Shown here: one piece after another, positions 5,907-12,862 of the stretch
Layout: each line of letters opens with the position of its first letter
Position numbering within the stretch: position 1 is the stretch's first letter
DNA from: Caryophanales bacterium UBA3210
Lineage (GTDB): Bacteria > Bacillota_I > Bacilli_A > RFN20 > CAG-449
Assembly: GCA_002363635.1 (NCBI GenBank)
Contig: DEWM01000068.1
Location: 1-12,862, forward strand
Direction: 5' to 3'
Length of the DNA stretch: 12,862 nt
Made by a program: the position numbers and the translations under genes
Notes under the pieces: generated by a model
Seen by the model: the letters and a program-made list of their open reading frames with translations, nothing else
What the model was told of the DNA's origin: nothing
Databases searched by the model: none

Positions 5907-6704
5907 TTATTGCTTTCTTAAAATAACAATATAAGAATGGTTCAAATTGACATAGAAGACACTTGGATAACCAAGAAGTAATCTACCTCTAGAATCATTA
6001 TGATCATAGATAATAACGTCTTGATATAAGAAACCGTGTTTTACACCAAGTTTTGCCACATCAGAATGACATTCTACATATGGTCTACCATTAGAGATAT
6101 CTCTAAAATCTCTAACGATAAGAGCAACATAACCACCGACCTTAATCTTGTCATAAGCACGAGCAAGCATTTGGTCATAGTTATATAAGAAATCTTCATA
6201 TGAGAAATTAGCATTCTCTTTTTCTTCAACGTTATACATTACACTACTAATAGCAAGCTGAATTGAATTTGGTTCAATATAATCAGCATATTCATCAAAA
6301 TAGCCGTTATAAGTTCTGTAATCTGAGTTAACAAGTAAATTCATTGAATTGACTAAATGATTATTAGCTTCAACAAATTTAACTGGATCAGTTTCAAAGC
6401 CTAATGCATGTCTATTGTTATGAATTGCTGCGACAAGTGAATTACCATAACCCATAAAAGGATCTAAGATAGTATCGTCTTCTTTAGAATACATGCTGAT
6501 AATACGAGCATAGACTTCTTCATCGATTACATCTTGTCCAGAAACTTTGTTTTCTGAACGTGGAAAAGGAAGGTCATTCCAAACACTTCTTGAGCCTTTA
6601 GCCCATTCACTTGCGGAAAGTCCATTAAAAGTAGATTCTCTTTGTATCTTTTCTTTTTGTGATTCTTCAACTGAATCGACAAAGTAGTCTTTCTTGTTAG
6701 CCAT
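5907..6704 (-). CDS. DNA-methyltransferase-fold protein with degenerate catalytic motif IV
   Basis: 265 aa from ATG 6704. Resembles N6-adenine/N4-cytosine DNA methyltransferases. The SAM-binding motif I is DPFMGYG (81-87), followed by the acidic residue of GFETDP (104) that usually binds the SAM ribose. A motif-X-like segment lies upstream (55-70), and GGYVALIVRDFRD (190-202) and a DVIIYDH segment (229-235) fit the C-terminal strands. The expected catalytic [DNS]PP[YFW] is replaced: where relatives read SPPYYNVE, this protein reads SSVMYNVE (153-160). SAM binding looks possible but classical amino-methylation doubtful. The start was chosen for GGGAGA 4 nt upstream; a GTG at 6737 would overlap the previous gene and lacks a ribosome-binding site. 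It is last in an operon with two COG0523-type genes, 16 nt after the second. No restriction enzyme gene is nearby. Confidence 0.8.
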   Translation of the reverse strand: MANKKDYFVDSVEESQKEKIQRESTFNGLSASEWAKGSRSVWNDLPFPRSENKVSGQDVIDEEVYARIISMYSKEDDTILDPFMGYGNSLVAAIHNNRHALGFETDPVKFVEANNHLVNSMNLLVNSDYRTYNGYFDEYADYIEPNSIQLAISSVMYNVEEKENANFSYEDFLYNYDQMLARAYDKIKVGGYVALIVRDFRDISNGRPYVECHSDVAKLGVKHGFLYQDVIIYDHNDSRGRLLLGYPSVFYVNLNHSYIVILRKQ

Positions 6705-6708
6705 ATTA

Positions 6709-6714
6709 TCTCCC
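6709..6714 (-). promoter_or_regulatory. Ribosome-binding site deciding the methyltransferase-like start
   Basis: GGGAGA on the minus strand, 4 nt before ATG 6704, lies in the 16-nt gap after the stop of the upstream gene (6721). It supports the shorter protein over an upstream GTG at 6737. Confidence 0.65.
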
Positions 6715-6720
6715 GAGTTA

Positions 6721-7671
6721 TTATTGTGGATTGCCACTTAAATTAAGGACATCTTCTTTTGGTGCCTCAATAACTTTAATTTCAATAGGTTCAAGCATAC
6801 ACTCTTCTTCATTGTATTCTTTAGAGAATTCATAGACGAGTTTAGCTTTGATATGAATCCATGATCTATCTTTTAGATCAAGTCCCATTTTGCTCTTTAC
6901 GAGGAAGCCACATAATTGTACGTCATTTGCGCAGCAATTCATGACTTTTCTACCTGCAATAAATGTACCTGCAGGTAATTTATCAGAGAAGAAGATTTGG
7001 TTATCATATTCAACAACCTTACCTTCATATCTTTCTTTATGATCGAATGTATCAATGTAGAAAGTTGCAAAATCATCTCTCTTAACATCAATTACATCAG
7101 CCTCTACATCATAAGGAAGAGGTTCTTCAAATGCATCTGTTGCAACAAACTTTTCATCCATAATATAGAAGGCACCTTGTGAGTTAGCCATCTTTAATGG
7201 AGTTTTAAATGGTTCAAGTTGTTTAGAAGCATCAGTTACGTGAGTAAATACAACTAACTGTGCCTTTTGAACAATTTCCACCATCTTTTGTCTCATGTTA
7301 TTAAAATAGATAGGGAATGTAGTAGCGTCAACAAAAGCGATAACCTGAACTAAATCCATGCACTGAGGGAACTGTAATTTAGATAAGTCCCACATACCGT
7401 TCATTTCAATAACAATTCTTTTAGGTTTAAATTCATCAATCTTTTCTTGGATAGACTGGTATGTAAATGATTCTTGATCTTCATAATACACAATATCTGT
7501 ATTATGTTCGAACTTTAACATTTTAGCATCATATTCAGTTTCACCTTCTTCACAGACAATTAATAATGTTGGTTGATTAAAACCATCAGTCTTAATTGTT
7601 TCTGTGATAAAAGAAGTTTTACCAGCATCCATAATACCATTAATGAAGAATGTAGGTATTTTCTTTGTCAT
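6721..7671 (-). CDS. COG0523-like P-loop protein fused to a DUF1980/YcgQ-type domain
   Basis: 316 aa in two parts. Residues 1-180 resemble the CobW/COG0523 GTPase domain: Walker A GIMDAGKTS (12-20), a Walker-B-like RIVIEMNG (85-92) and IAFVDATTF (111-119). It is divergent: the CxCC metal motif of the family is missing, EPSG is EMNG, and the guanine-specifying TKxD is not clear (FTHVTDASK, 142-150). Residues about 200-305 match the C-terminal domain of the YcgQ/TIGR03943 family, with CCANDVQLCGFLVKS (246-260) and DRSWIHIKAKL (268-278). YcgQ-type proteins usually pair with a membrane permease (YcgR), but no permease is present here. The ATG at 7671 starts 2 nt after the upstream stop, with AAGGAAA inside the preceding gene, indicating translational coupling. 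A role in metal handling is inferred from both domains and the neighbour. Confidence 0.82.
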   Translation of the reverse strand: MTKKIPTFFINGIMDAGKTSFITETIKTDGFNQPTLLIVCEEGETEYDAKMLKFEHNTDIVYYEDQESFTYQSIQEKIDEFKPKRIVIEMNGMWDLSKLQFPQCMDLVQVIAFVDATTFPIYFNNMRQKMVEIVQKAQLVVFTHVTDASKQLEPFKTPLKMANSQGAFYIMDEKFVATDAFEEPLPYDVEADVIDVKRDDFATFYIDTFDHKERYEGKVVEYDNQIFFSDKLPAGTFIAGRKVMNCCANDVQLCGFLVKSKMGLDLKDRSWIHIKAKLVYEFSKEYNEEECMLEPIEIKVIEAPKEDVLNLSGNPQ

Positions 7672-7673
7672 AA

Positions 7674-8795
7674 TTAAATTTCCTTAAATAAATGTTCAAT
7701 CTTTTCTTCATCAACATGATGGCCAATAACAACAATTCTACCTGTGTAATCTGGTTCACCAAGTCTAATATCATAATCACCAGTAACGTAGTCAAAATAG
7801 TACCACTTATCATTGTCTTTTGCTTTTAAGATACCTTTAGATCTTAAAATCATACCAACTGATTCATCAGTTTTTAATGTATCTAAGAATTTAACAAGTT
7901 CATCTTTAGTTACTGACTTAACTGTTTCCATACCCCATGAGTTGAATTCTTCATCAGCATCATGTCCGTGGTGATGGTGGTGGTGATGATGTTCATGACC
8001 TTCTTCATCGTGGTCATGATGATGACAGCAACATTCATCTTCTTCATCTTCATCATGATCTTCATGGTCATGATGATGGCAACAGTGTTCGTGTTCTTCT
8101 TCATCTTCATCGTGATGATGATGGTGATGATGGCATTCACATTCTGGGTCATCACATTCTTCTTCATCTTCAACTTCATCTACTAAGTGAGATAAAGTAA
8201 CTTTTGATTCTAAGAATTCTACTAACTTATCTGCATCTAAAGCACTTACTGCAGTTGTAATAATTGATGAATCTTTGTTTTGTTCTCTAACTACATCAAC
8301 TGTTTCTTGTAATTTAGCTTCATCAATCATGTCAGTTTTTGTAATGATAATTGAATCTGCAGTTGCAACTTGGTTAACAAAGAATTCACCAAAGTTCTTT
8401 AACTGTAATTTAGCCTTCTTACCATCAACAACTGTACATAAGATGTTGAGCTTTAAATCTTCACCAGTAACTTTCTTTACTGCGTTAACAATGTCAGATA
8501 ATTTTCCTACACCTGAAGGTTCAATAATAATTCTTTCTGGCTTATATGTTTCTACTAACTCTTTGATAGATGCTTCAAAGTCACCAACTAAAGAACAGCA
8601 AATACAGCCAGCATTGATTTCTTTAATCTTGACACCTGCTTCTTTTAAGAAAGAACCATCGATACCAATTTCTCCGAATTCATTTTCAATTAAAACAACT
8701 TTTTCTTTTTTGAATTTCGCGCTTTCAAATAATTTTTTGATAACTGTAGTTTTTCCTGCGCCTAAAAAACCACTTATAACGTCTACTTTTACCAT
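7674..8795 (-). CDS. COG0523/CobW-type metallochaperone GTPase with His-rich insert
   Basis: 373 aa. G3E-family P-loop GTPase that binds or delivers transition metals, with many relatives linked to zinc. Walker A is GFLGAGKTT (9-17), the family metal motif is CICC (64-67), the Walker B/G3 segment RIIIEPSGVG (88-97), the guanine motif TKTD (152-155) and SALDA (184-188). A low-complexity insert (214-278) holds 28 His and 8 Cys among acidic residues, an obvious metal-binding or storage loop. The CobW C-terminal domain follows (about 290-373: ILRSKGILKAKD, WYYFDYV, RIVVIGHH). ATG 8795 has AAAGGAGA 11 nt upstream, a slightly long spacing. First gene of a three-gene operon with its own promoter. 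The metal is not proven; zinc or nickel are likely. I could not recognise a Zur box upstream. Confidence 0.95.
   Translation of the reverse strand: MVKVDVISGFLGAGKTTVIKKLFESAKFKKEKVVLIENEFGEIGIDGSFLKEAGVKIKEINAGCICCSLVGDFEASIKELVETYKPERIIIEPSGVGKLSDIVNAVKKVTGEDLKLNILCTVVDGKKAKLQLKNFGEFFVNQVATADSIIITKTDMIDEAKLQETVDVVREQNKDSSIITTAVSALDADKLVEFLESKVTLSHLVDEVEDEEECDDPECECHHHHHHHDEDEEEHEHCCHHHDHEDHDEDEEDECCCHHHDHDEEGHEHHHHHHHHGHDADEEFNSWGMETVKSVTKDELVKFLDTLKTDESVGMILRSKGILKAKDNDKWYYFDYVTGDYDIRLGEPDYTGRIVVIGHHVDEEKIEHLFKEI
7962..8156 (-). repeat. Low-complexity His/Asp/Glu/Cys-coding tract
   Basis: The coding DNA for residues 214-278 is built from repeated CAT/CAC and GAT/GAA triplets (on the plus strand runs of atg/gtg and ttc/atc). 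It has two related blocks: CCHHHDHEDHDEDEEDE followed by CCCHHHDHDEEGHE. Runs of seven and eight consecutive His occur. Such sequence can expand or shrink by replication slippage, so length may vary between strains. It also produces spurious open frames on both strands. Confidence 0.85.
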
Positions 8796-8828
8796 AATAA
8801 AAATAATCTCCTTTCGATTACATTGAAT

Positions 8829-8857
8829 ATTCTACCACCAAAAACATTTATTGTCAT
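8829..8857 (-). promoter_or_regulatory. Promoter of the metallochaperone operon
   Basis: Minus strand: ATGACA (8852-8857, 5/6), a 17-nt spacer and TAGAAT (8829-8834, 5/6), with TGG directly before it as an extended -10. It lies 33 nt upstream of the start codon. AT-rich partly symmetric sequence surrounds it (AATAT-GA-ATATT in the upstream flank), but no site I can assign to Zur or another metal sensor. Confidence 0.7.
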
Positions 8858-8948
8858 ATTTTTAATAAAATATAACAATATTCATATTTTTTATTCTAGA
8901 ACGAGAAAATTATCGCATAGTAATTATTTTAGTTATGTGTTTTAGTCA

Positions 8949-8973
8949 CAAAAAAGAACTCACGAGGAGTTCT
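8949..8973 (-). terminator. Rho-independent terminator of the alpha-galactosidase gene
   Basis: Minus strand: AGAACTC, a 5-nt loop and GAGTTCT (8955-8973), then a run of T residues (8950-8955). The stem starts 1 nt after the stop codon of the alpha-galactosidase gene, so translation and termination are almost adjacent. Confidence 0.9.
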
Positions 8974-8974
8974 C

Positions 8975-11314
8975 TTATTTTTGGTCAATAAGAATTAAAC
9001 GAGTATCAAAGTCACCAAATAATTTAGTCTTATCATTAAAGCCTGTACCAATGTAAGAAGGTCTTAAACCAACACCGAATGAATTAAGTAATTCACCCTT
9101 AACATTATATTCAAGTCCTTGTTCTTTCATTGAGACAAATTTTGCTAATAATTTAATTAAACCTCTATCTTCTTTTAAGTGAATAGGAGAGACCATATTT
9201 GCTAAGGTACCAAATCTAAGTAATGAATGGTTATAGCCTTTTGAATAAACCCTATATTCCGCGTTTTCTTCTAAGCCATGGAAACGGATATAATCTTCCC
9301 ATTTACCTGCCGCAATACGATGTTGCATAATTACCCCCATCGCATGTTTTTTGTCTTCAGAAACAACACTTAACGTAACGTTATTTGTATCAAAAGATGA
9401 TCTATATACTTTAGCGTTTACAAAGTAATCTCTTTGTTGTTTATAAAGTTTAACTTGCTCTTTGATTTCATTAAATTCTTTTCTAGTTGCGTCACAGATA
9501 TTAAGTTCATAACCAAGTTGACCAAATAAAGCAACGTTAAATCTAATATCTAATGTTGTAAATCTTAATGTTTGATGGTTATGATGAGATGCTACGTGAC
9601 AACCAAGTAAATTTAATGGATAACCATAAGAATAATATCTTTGGATAGACATTCTAGAAACAGCATCAGTATTATCAGATGCCCATGTCTGAGGGAAATA
9701 TGTGCACATGCCAAGGTCAAATCTATTACCACCTGAAGCACAGTTTTCCATTAAGATATGTGGGAATTCTTTAGTTAATGTATCTAAGATACGATATAAG
9801 CCTAAATAGTAACGGTGTGAGACTTCATTCATCTTTTCACTTGCTAAAGACTGTGAGAAATAATCTGTGAAGACTCTATTCATATCCCATTTAACGTAAT
9901 CAACACCCTGTGAGAAAACATATCTCATAGATTCAATTACATAATTAACAACTTCATCATTTGTTAAATCAAGAATCATCTGATGACGACCCATTGAATG
10001 ATGATGGTCTTTTAATTTAAGTGCCCATTCAGGATGAGCTTTATATAAGTTTGATTTTTCGGAAATTCCTTCTGGTTCTACCCAGATACCGAATTTCATA
10101 CCAATTTTATGAATTTTTTCAGATAAGCCAATTAATCCACCTGGAAGTTTTTTCTTATTTTCTTTCCAATCACCTAAAGATGAATCATCTTCATTACGTT
10201 CACCAAACCATCCATCATCAAGAACGAATAATTCAATACCAGCTTTTGCAGCTTTCTTTGCCATCTTAAGTAATAATGACTGATTAAATTTAAAATAAGC
10301 AGCTTCCCATGAATTAATTAAAACAGGCCTGGGCATAAACGCAAATTCACTTCTAACGATGTGTTTATTAATAAATCCATGTAAGTTATGAGACATTTCG
10401 TTATAACCGAAATTTGTATATGTCATAACAGCTTCTGGAGTTCTAAATGTTTCACCATTCTTTAATGTATATGAGAATGTAGTAGGGTTAATACCTGTTA
10501 AGAATCTTAAATGGTTTTGAGTATCAACTTCGACACTTTCTTGATGGTTGCCAGAATAGATTAAGTTGAAGCCATAAACTTCACCATTTTCTTCTGTACA
10601 GCCTTTTTTAGAAAGCATAACAAATGGATTTGATCTAGATGAAGATAAACCAACAAGTGATTCAGATACTAATGAACCAATAATACATGGTTGATCATAT
10701 CTTTTCATTTCTTTAGTCCATCCACCGTGGAATGAAGTAAATGTATATTCTTCGTTATATAAATCAAGTTGTAACGAGAATGCTCTTAAGACCTTAACAT
10801 CATCAGTACCTAAGTTCTTAATTTCCATTCTTCTAGTAATGACATCATCACTTTCATAAATAGAATAAATTAAAGTAACTTCAACTTTATTTTCTTGATC
10901 TAATAAAGTGATGAATAAATCTTCAATTTTTTCACCTTTTGCTCTAGAACAAGGAAGTTCTTCCATTTCAACGTGTTCTTTAATTTCATAGCCTTGATAT
11001 TTTAAATCAGTAGTTCTACTACCATTAACATATTCAATTTCTACAAGAGGATTTCTAATATCACCCTTTCCACGAGTTGAATATTCAAGTAATTTACTTT
11101 CAAGAGTCATTGCTTGATGTTCTTCATCATAAGAAACAGCATTACCAATTGGGAATTCCTGTTTGCTCTTTAATGCTTCAAATGCCTCATTGTTTAAATC
11201 AATTTTTTTACCATAATATAAGTGTTCTAAATAATTGATGTCATTGACAAAGAAGCCATATGTTGTACGTTTAGTAGATAATTCAAATACTTTATTTTCT
11301 GTTACTTTAATCAT
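8975..11314 (-). CDS. Alpha-galactosidase, glycoside hydrolase family 36
   Basis: 779 aa with no signal peptide, so cytoplasmic. It hydrolyses terminal alpha-1,6-galactose from melibiose, raffinose and stachyose after uptake. The N-terminal beta-sandwich (about 1-320) precedes the TIM-barrel catalytic domain. LDDGWFG (365-371), WVEPEG (411-416), KWDMNR (475-480) with nucleophile Asp477, ENCASGGNRFD (523-533) and WASDNTDAVSR (544-554) with the acid/base Asp547 are typical of GH36; the 70-residue spacing of the two catalytic Asp fits known members. A C-terminal beta-domain ends the protein. It is slightly longer than common bacterial GH36 enzymes (about 730-750 aa). ATG 11314 has GGAGA 7 nt upstream. 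The gene stands alone: no sugar transporter, sucrose phosphorylase or LacI/AraC regulator is in the window. Confidence 0.96.
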   Translation of the reverse strand: MIKVTENKVFELSTKRTTYGFFVNDINYLEHLYYGKKIDLNNEAFEALKSKQEFPIGNAVSYDEEHQAMTLESKLLEYSTRGKGDIRNPLVEIEYVNGSRTTDLKYQGYEIKEHVEMEELPCSRAKGEKIEDLFITLLDQENKVEVTLIYSIYESDDVITRRMEIKNLGTDDVKVLRAFSLQLDLYNEEYTFTSFHGGWTKEMKRYDQPCIIGSLVSESLVGLSSSRSNPFVMLSKKGCTEENGEVYGFNLIYSGNHQESVEVDTQNHLRFLTGINPTTFSYTLKNGETFRTPEAVMTYTNFGYNEMSHNLHGFINKHIVRSEFAFMPRPVLINSWEAAYFKFNQSLLLKMAKKAAKAGIELFVLDDGWFGERNEDDSSLGDWKENKKKLPGGLIGLSEKIHKIGMKFGIWVEPEGISEKSNLYKAHPEWALKLKDHHHSMGRHQMILDLTNDEVVNYVIESMRYVFSQGVDYVKWDMNRVFTDYFSQSLASEKMNEVSHRYYLGLYRILDTLTKEFPHILMENCASGGNRFDLGMCTYFPQTWASDNTDAVSRMSIQRYYSYGYPLNLLGCHVASHHNHQTLRFTTLDIRFNVALFGQLGYELNICDATRKEFNEIKEQVKLYKQQRDYFVNAKVYRSSFDTNNVTLSVVSEDKKHAMGVIMQHRIAAGKWEDYIRFHGLEENAEYRVYSKGYNHSLLRFGTLANMVSPIHLKEDRGLIKLLAKFVSMKEQGLEYNVKGELLNSFGVGLRPSYIGTGFNDKTKLFGDFDTRLILIDQK

Positions 11315-11337
11315 TTTTATCTCTCCATTTCTCCCTC

Positions 11338-11346
11338 ATTATAGCA
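11338..11346 (-). promoter_or_regulatory. Extended -10 promoter of the alpha-galactosidase gene
   Basis: The minus strand reads TGC directly followed by a perfect TATAAT (11338-11343), 23 nt before the start codon. The hexamer at the -35 position (GTATGC at 17-nt spacing) does not match consensus. A promoter with a weak -35 and an upstream palindrome fits activator dependence. Confidence 0.65.
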
Positions 11347-11383
11347 TAATGAAAGGGTTTGCATACTTTTTAAATTTCGATAT

Positions 11384-11401
11384 TACCTTAAATTTAAGGT
11401 A
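11384..11401. promoter_or_regulatory. 18-bp perfect palindrome, candidate operator of the alpha-galactosidase gene
   Basis: TACCTTAAATTTAAGGTA is fully self-complementary. Its centre lies about 60 bp upstream of the predicted transcription start, the usual place for an activator site rather than a repressor site. It does not match the catabolite-response-element consensus. The cognate regulator is not in the window. Confidence 0.5.
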
Positions 11402-11458
11402 CCTATTAATAATCAGGCGTAAAACTAGTATAAATTCATTTTAATCTATCACTTCAAA

Positions 11459-11495
11459 AGTAAAAAAGATTCTTGAAATTAAACCAAAAATCTTT
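11459..11495 (-). terminator. Rho-independent terminator of the amino-acid ABC operon
   Basis: Minus strand: AAAGATTTTTG, a 9-nt loop and CAAGAATCTTT (11465-11495) form an 11-bp stem with one U-G pair, followed by TTT (11462-11464) that extends the T-run of the descending arm. It begins 13 nt after the ATPase stop codon and isolates the operon from the downstream alpha-galactosidase promoter. Confidence 0.75.
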
Positions 11496-11508
11496 ATAAA
11501 AATTTTAA

Positions 11509-12240
11509 TTACCTTCTAAATCTAGATAAGAACTCTTTAGTTCTTTCTTCTTTAGGATTATCAAAAACTTCTTGAGGGGTACCTTGTTCTAATATCCTAC
11601 CATTATCTAAGAAGATAACTTTAGTAGATACTTCATACGCAAAACTCATTTCATGAGTGACAATAACCATAGTCATACCTTCTTTAGATAAAGAAGAAAT
11701 AACACTTAATACTTCTCCGACCATTTCTGGGTCTAAAGCACTTGTAGGTTCATCAAATAATAATACTTCAGGATTCATACATAAGGCTCTAGCAATCGCG
11801 ACTCTTTGCTTTTGTCCACCGGATAAAGAAGTAACTTTAGCATGAACAAATTGACTCATACCTACTTTTTCTAAATAAGACACGGCAATTTTTTCTGCTT
11901 CTTGCTTACTTCTTTTTAAAACATTCATTTGGGCAATAGTACAGTTTTTAAGTACATCCATATTATTAAACAAATTAAATGATTGGAAAACCATACCTAC
12001 TCTAGAACGATATTTATTTAAATCAAATTTCTTATCTAAGATACTCTTACCTTCAAATAAGATTTCTCCAGAACTTGGTACTTCAAGTAAATTTAAGCAT
12101 CTAATAAATGTTGATTTACCAGAACCAGAAGAACCAATAATAGAGATTACTTCGCCTTTATTAATTGATAAACTAATCCCTTTAAGTACCTCAAGATTAT
12201 CAAATGATTTTTTTAAATCATTAACTTCAATTAAACTCAT
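11509..12240 (-). CDS. Polar amino-acid ABC transporter ATP-binding protein (GlnQ-like)
   Basis: 243 aa, the standard length for this subfamily. It powers uptake of an amino acid by the partner permease encoded just upstream, acting as a dimer on the cytoplasmic face. Walker [10 protein letters not shown] (36-44), Q-loop Gln86 in [10 protein letters not shown], signature LSGGQKQR (139-146), Walker [13 protein letters not shown] (159-170) with catalytic Glu164, and H-loop His196 in VTHEM are all intact. ATG 12240 lies 2 nt after the permease stop, with AGGAGA 8 nt upstream inside the permease's last codons, so the two are translationally coupled. It is last in the operon, followed by a terminator. 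The substrate (Gln, Glu, Arg, His or cystine) cannot be inferred from the ATPase. Confidence 0.96.
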   Translation of the reverse strand: MSLIEVNDLKKSFDNLEVLKGISLSINKGEVISIIGSSGSGKSTFIRCLNLLEVPSSGEILFEGKSILDKKFDLNKYRSRVGMVFQSFNLFNNMDVLKNCTIAQMNVLKRSKQEAEKIAVSYLEKVGMSQFVHAKVTSLSGGQKQRVAIARALCMNPEVLLFDEPTSALDPEMVGEVLSVISSLSKEGMTMVIVTHEMSFAYEVSTKVIFLDNGRILEQGTPQEVFDNPKEERTKEFLSRFRR

Positions 12241-12242
12241 AA

Positions 12243-12862
12243 CTATAATCTCCTTTCCTCTTGTTCTTTATAATCTTCGGCATCTATATTATCGTTAGTA
12301 GCAAACGCAGCAGGAGTAGTAACTGATGTTGGATTAGAAATCTTAGTCTTCACATTTAATTTCTTTTCAATTAATCTTAAGATTCTAGTTAAACCAATAG
12401 TCATAATTAAATATAAAATAGAAACGATGAAATAAACTGGGAATTGCGCGTACCATCTCGCGACAATTAATTTTCCGTTATAGAATAAATCAGTAACCAT
12501 AATAACGGATAAAACTGATGTATCTTTAATATTAACTACAAGTTCATTACCAAGTGCAGGAATTACATTTTTAATTGCCTGAGGAATAACGATTTTAAAC
12601 ATCGTTTGATTGTAAGTTAAGCCAAGTGATCTACCACCTTCAATTTGACCTTTATCAATAGAATTAAGACCAGATCTAATAATTTCTGCCATATAGGCTG
12701 CAGTATTTAACGAAACAATGACAAAGCCTGCAATTAATGTAGACATTGTTGTACCAAAAGCATAAGCAACTCCATAGAAGATAACTAATGCTTGAACCAT
12801 CATTGGAGTACCTCTAAAGACTTCAATGTAACAATAGGATAATCCAGATAAAAATTTCTTAA
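12243..12862 (-). CDS. Polar amino-acid ABC transporter permease, 5' end cut by window edge
   Basis: The frame stays open to the right edge (first complete codon ends at 12860), giving about 206 C-terminal residues. The in-frame Met codons at 12803 and 12800 are internal: upstream codons read YIEVFRGTP, a conserved segment of HisM/GlnP-type permeases. The EAA-like loop ([22 protein letters not shown]) contacts the ATPase. Several transmembrane helices are visible, including [25 protein letters not shown] and [15 protein letters not shown]. After the last helix an unusually long polar tail of about 40 residues (from KKLNVKTK to EQEERRL) extends into the cytoplasm. Some members of the family are fused to a substrate-binding domain at the N-terminus; whether this one is cannot be seen. 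Confidence 0.93.
   Translation of the reverse strand, partial: KKFLSGLSYCYIEVFRGTPMMVQALVIFYGVAYAFGTTMSTLIAGFVIVSLNTAAYMAEIIRSGLNSIDKGQIEGGRSLGLTYNQTMFKIVIPQAIKNVIPALGNELVVNIKDTSVLSVIMVTDLFYNGKLIVARWYAQFPVYFIVSILYLIMTIGLTRILRLIEKKLNVKTKISNPTSVTTPAAFATNDNIDAEDYKEQEERRL

Noticed and set aside
5907..6704. Restriction-modification system
   Set aside because: No endonuclease or specificity gene adjoins, and catalytic motif IV is altered.
7962..8156. Possible CRISPR or tandem-repeat array suggested by recurring short words
   Set aside because: The words are codon repeats inside one frame, with no constant repeat length or unique spacers.
7910..8186. Open frames on both strands over the His-rich tract
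   Set aside because: They are frame shadows of repeated CAT/GAT triplets, giving Met/Thr/Ile/Lys or Met/Val/Phe strings with no ribosome-binding site.
8275..8826. 183-aa plus-strand open frame opposite the metallochaperone gene
   Set aside because: It is antisense to the strongly conserved GTPase domain, and its translation shows no domain.
8796..8948. Zur operator upstream of the metallochaperone operon
   Set aside because: Only AT-rich partial symmetries are present; no sequence matching the known TCGTAATnATTACGA-type consensus was found.
12243..12803. Permease starting at the ATG at 12803
   Set aside because: The same frame continues upstream through the conserved EVFRGTP segment to the window edge, so that ATG is internal.

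Overview
The window looks like a chromosomal segment of a low-GC Gram-positive bacterium (Bacillota). Base composition is AT-rich. Most genes have strong AGGAGG-type ribosome-binding sites, promoters are sigma-A-like and often carry an extended TGn -10, and terminators are Rho-independent. The gene mix (cytoplasmic GH36 alpha-galactosidase, DegV protein, a helix-turn-helix regulator fused to membrane helices, His-rich COG0523 GTPase) would suit a gut-type Erysipelotrichia-like organism, but that placement is only an inference. I see no phage, IS element or CRISPR array. All protein genes but one are on the minus strand.

Layout from left to right. 1-25: 5' part of a tRNA on the minus strand, with its own promoter. 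118-981: DegV-family fatty-acid-binding protein with its own promoter and terminator. 1039-1263: an intergenic region with an 11-bp inverted repeat and the promoter/operator of the only plus-strand gene. 1264-1884: XRE-type HTH plus four-helix membrane protein, apparently read from a leaderless mRNA. A bidirectional terminator separates it from a minus-strand group read from 5270 down to 1920: a lipoprotein metallophosphoesterase, a multi-pass membrane protein translationally coupled to it, and a membrane GGDEF diguanylate cyclase. 5271-5789 is about 0.5 kb with no convincing protein gene, ending in a strong terminator and a complete tRNA-Arg(CCU).

8795-5907 (minus strand) is a compact three-gene cassette and the most interesting part of the window. 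It encodes a COG0523/CobW-type metallochaperone GTPase with a very His/Cys-rich insert, a divergent COG0523-like P-loop protein fused to a DUF1980/YcgQ-like C-terminal domain, and a DNA-methyltransferase-fold protein whose catalytic motif IV has lost the usual PPY. The first two genes point to transition-metal (probably zinc) handling. What the methyltransferase-like protein does with them is unknown.

8975-11314 is a cytoplasmic GH36 alpha-galactosidase, monocistronic between a promoter and a terminator, with an 18-bp perfect palindrome upstream as a candidate operator. 11509-12862 is the end of a polar amino-acid ABC uptake operon: an ATPase, and a permease that runs off the right edge.
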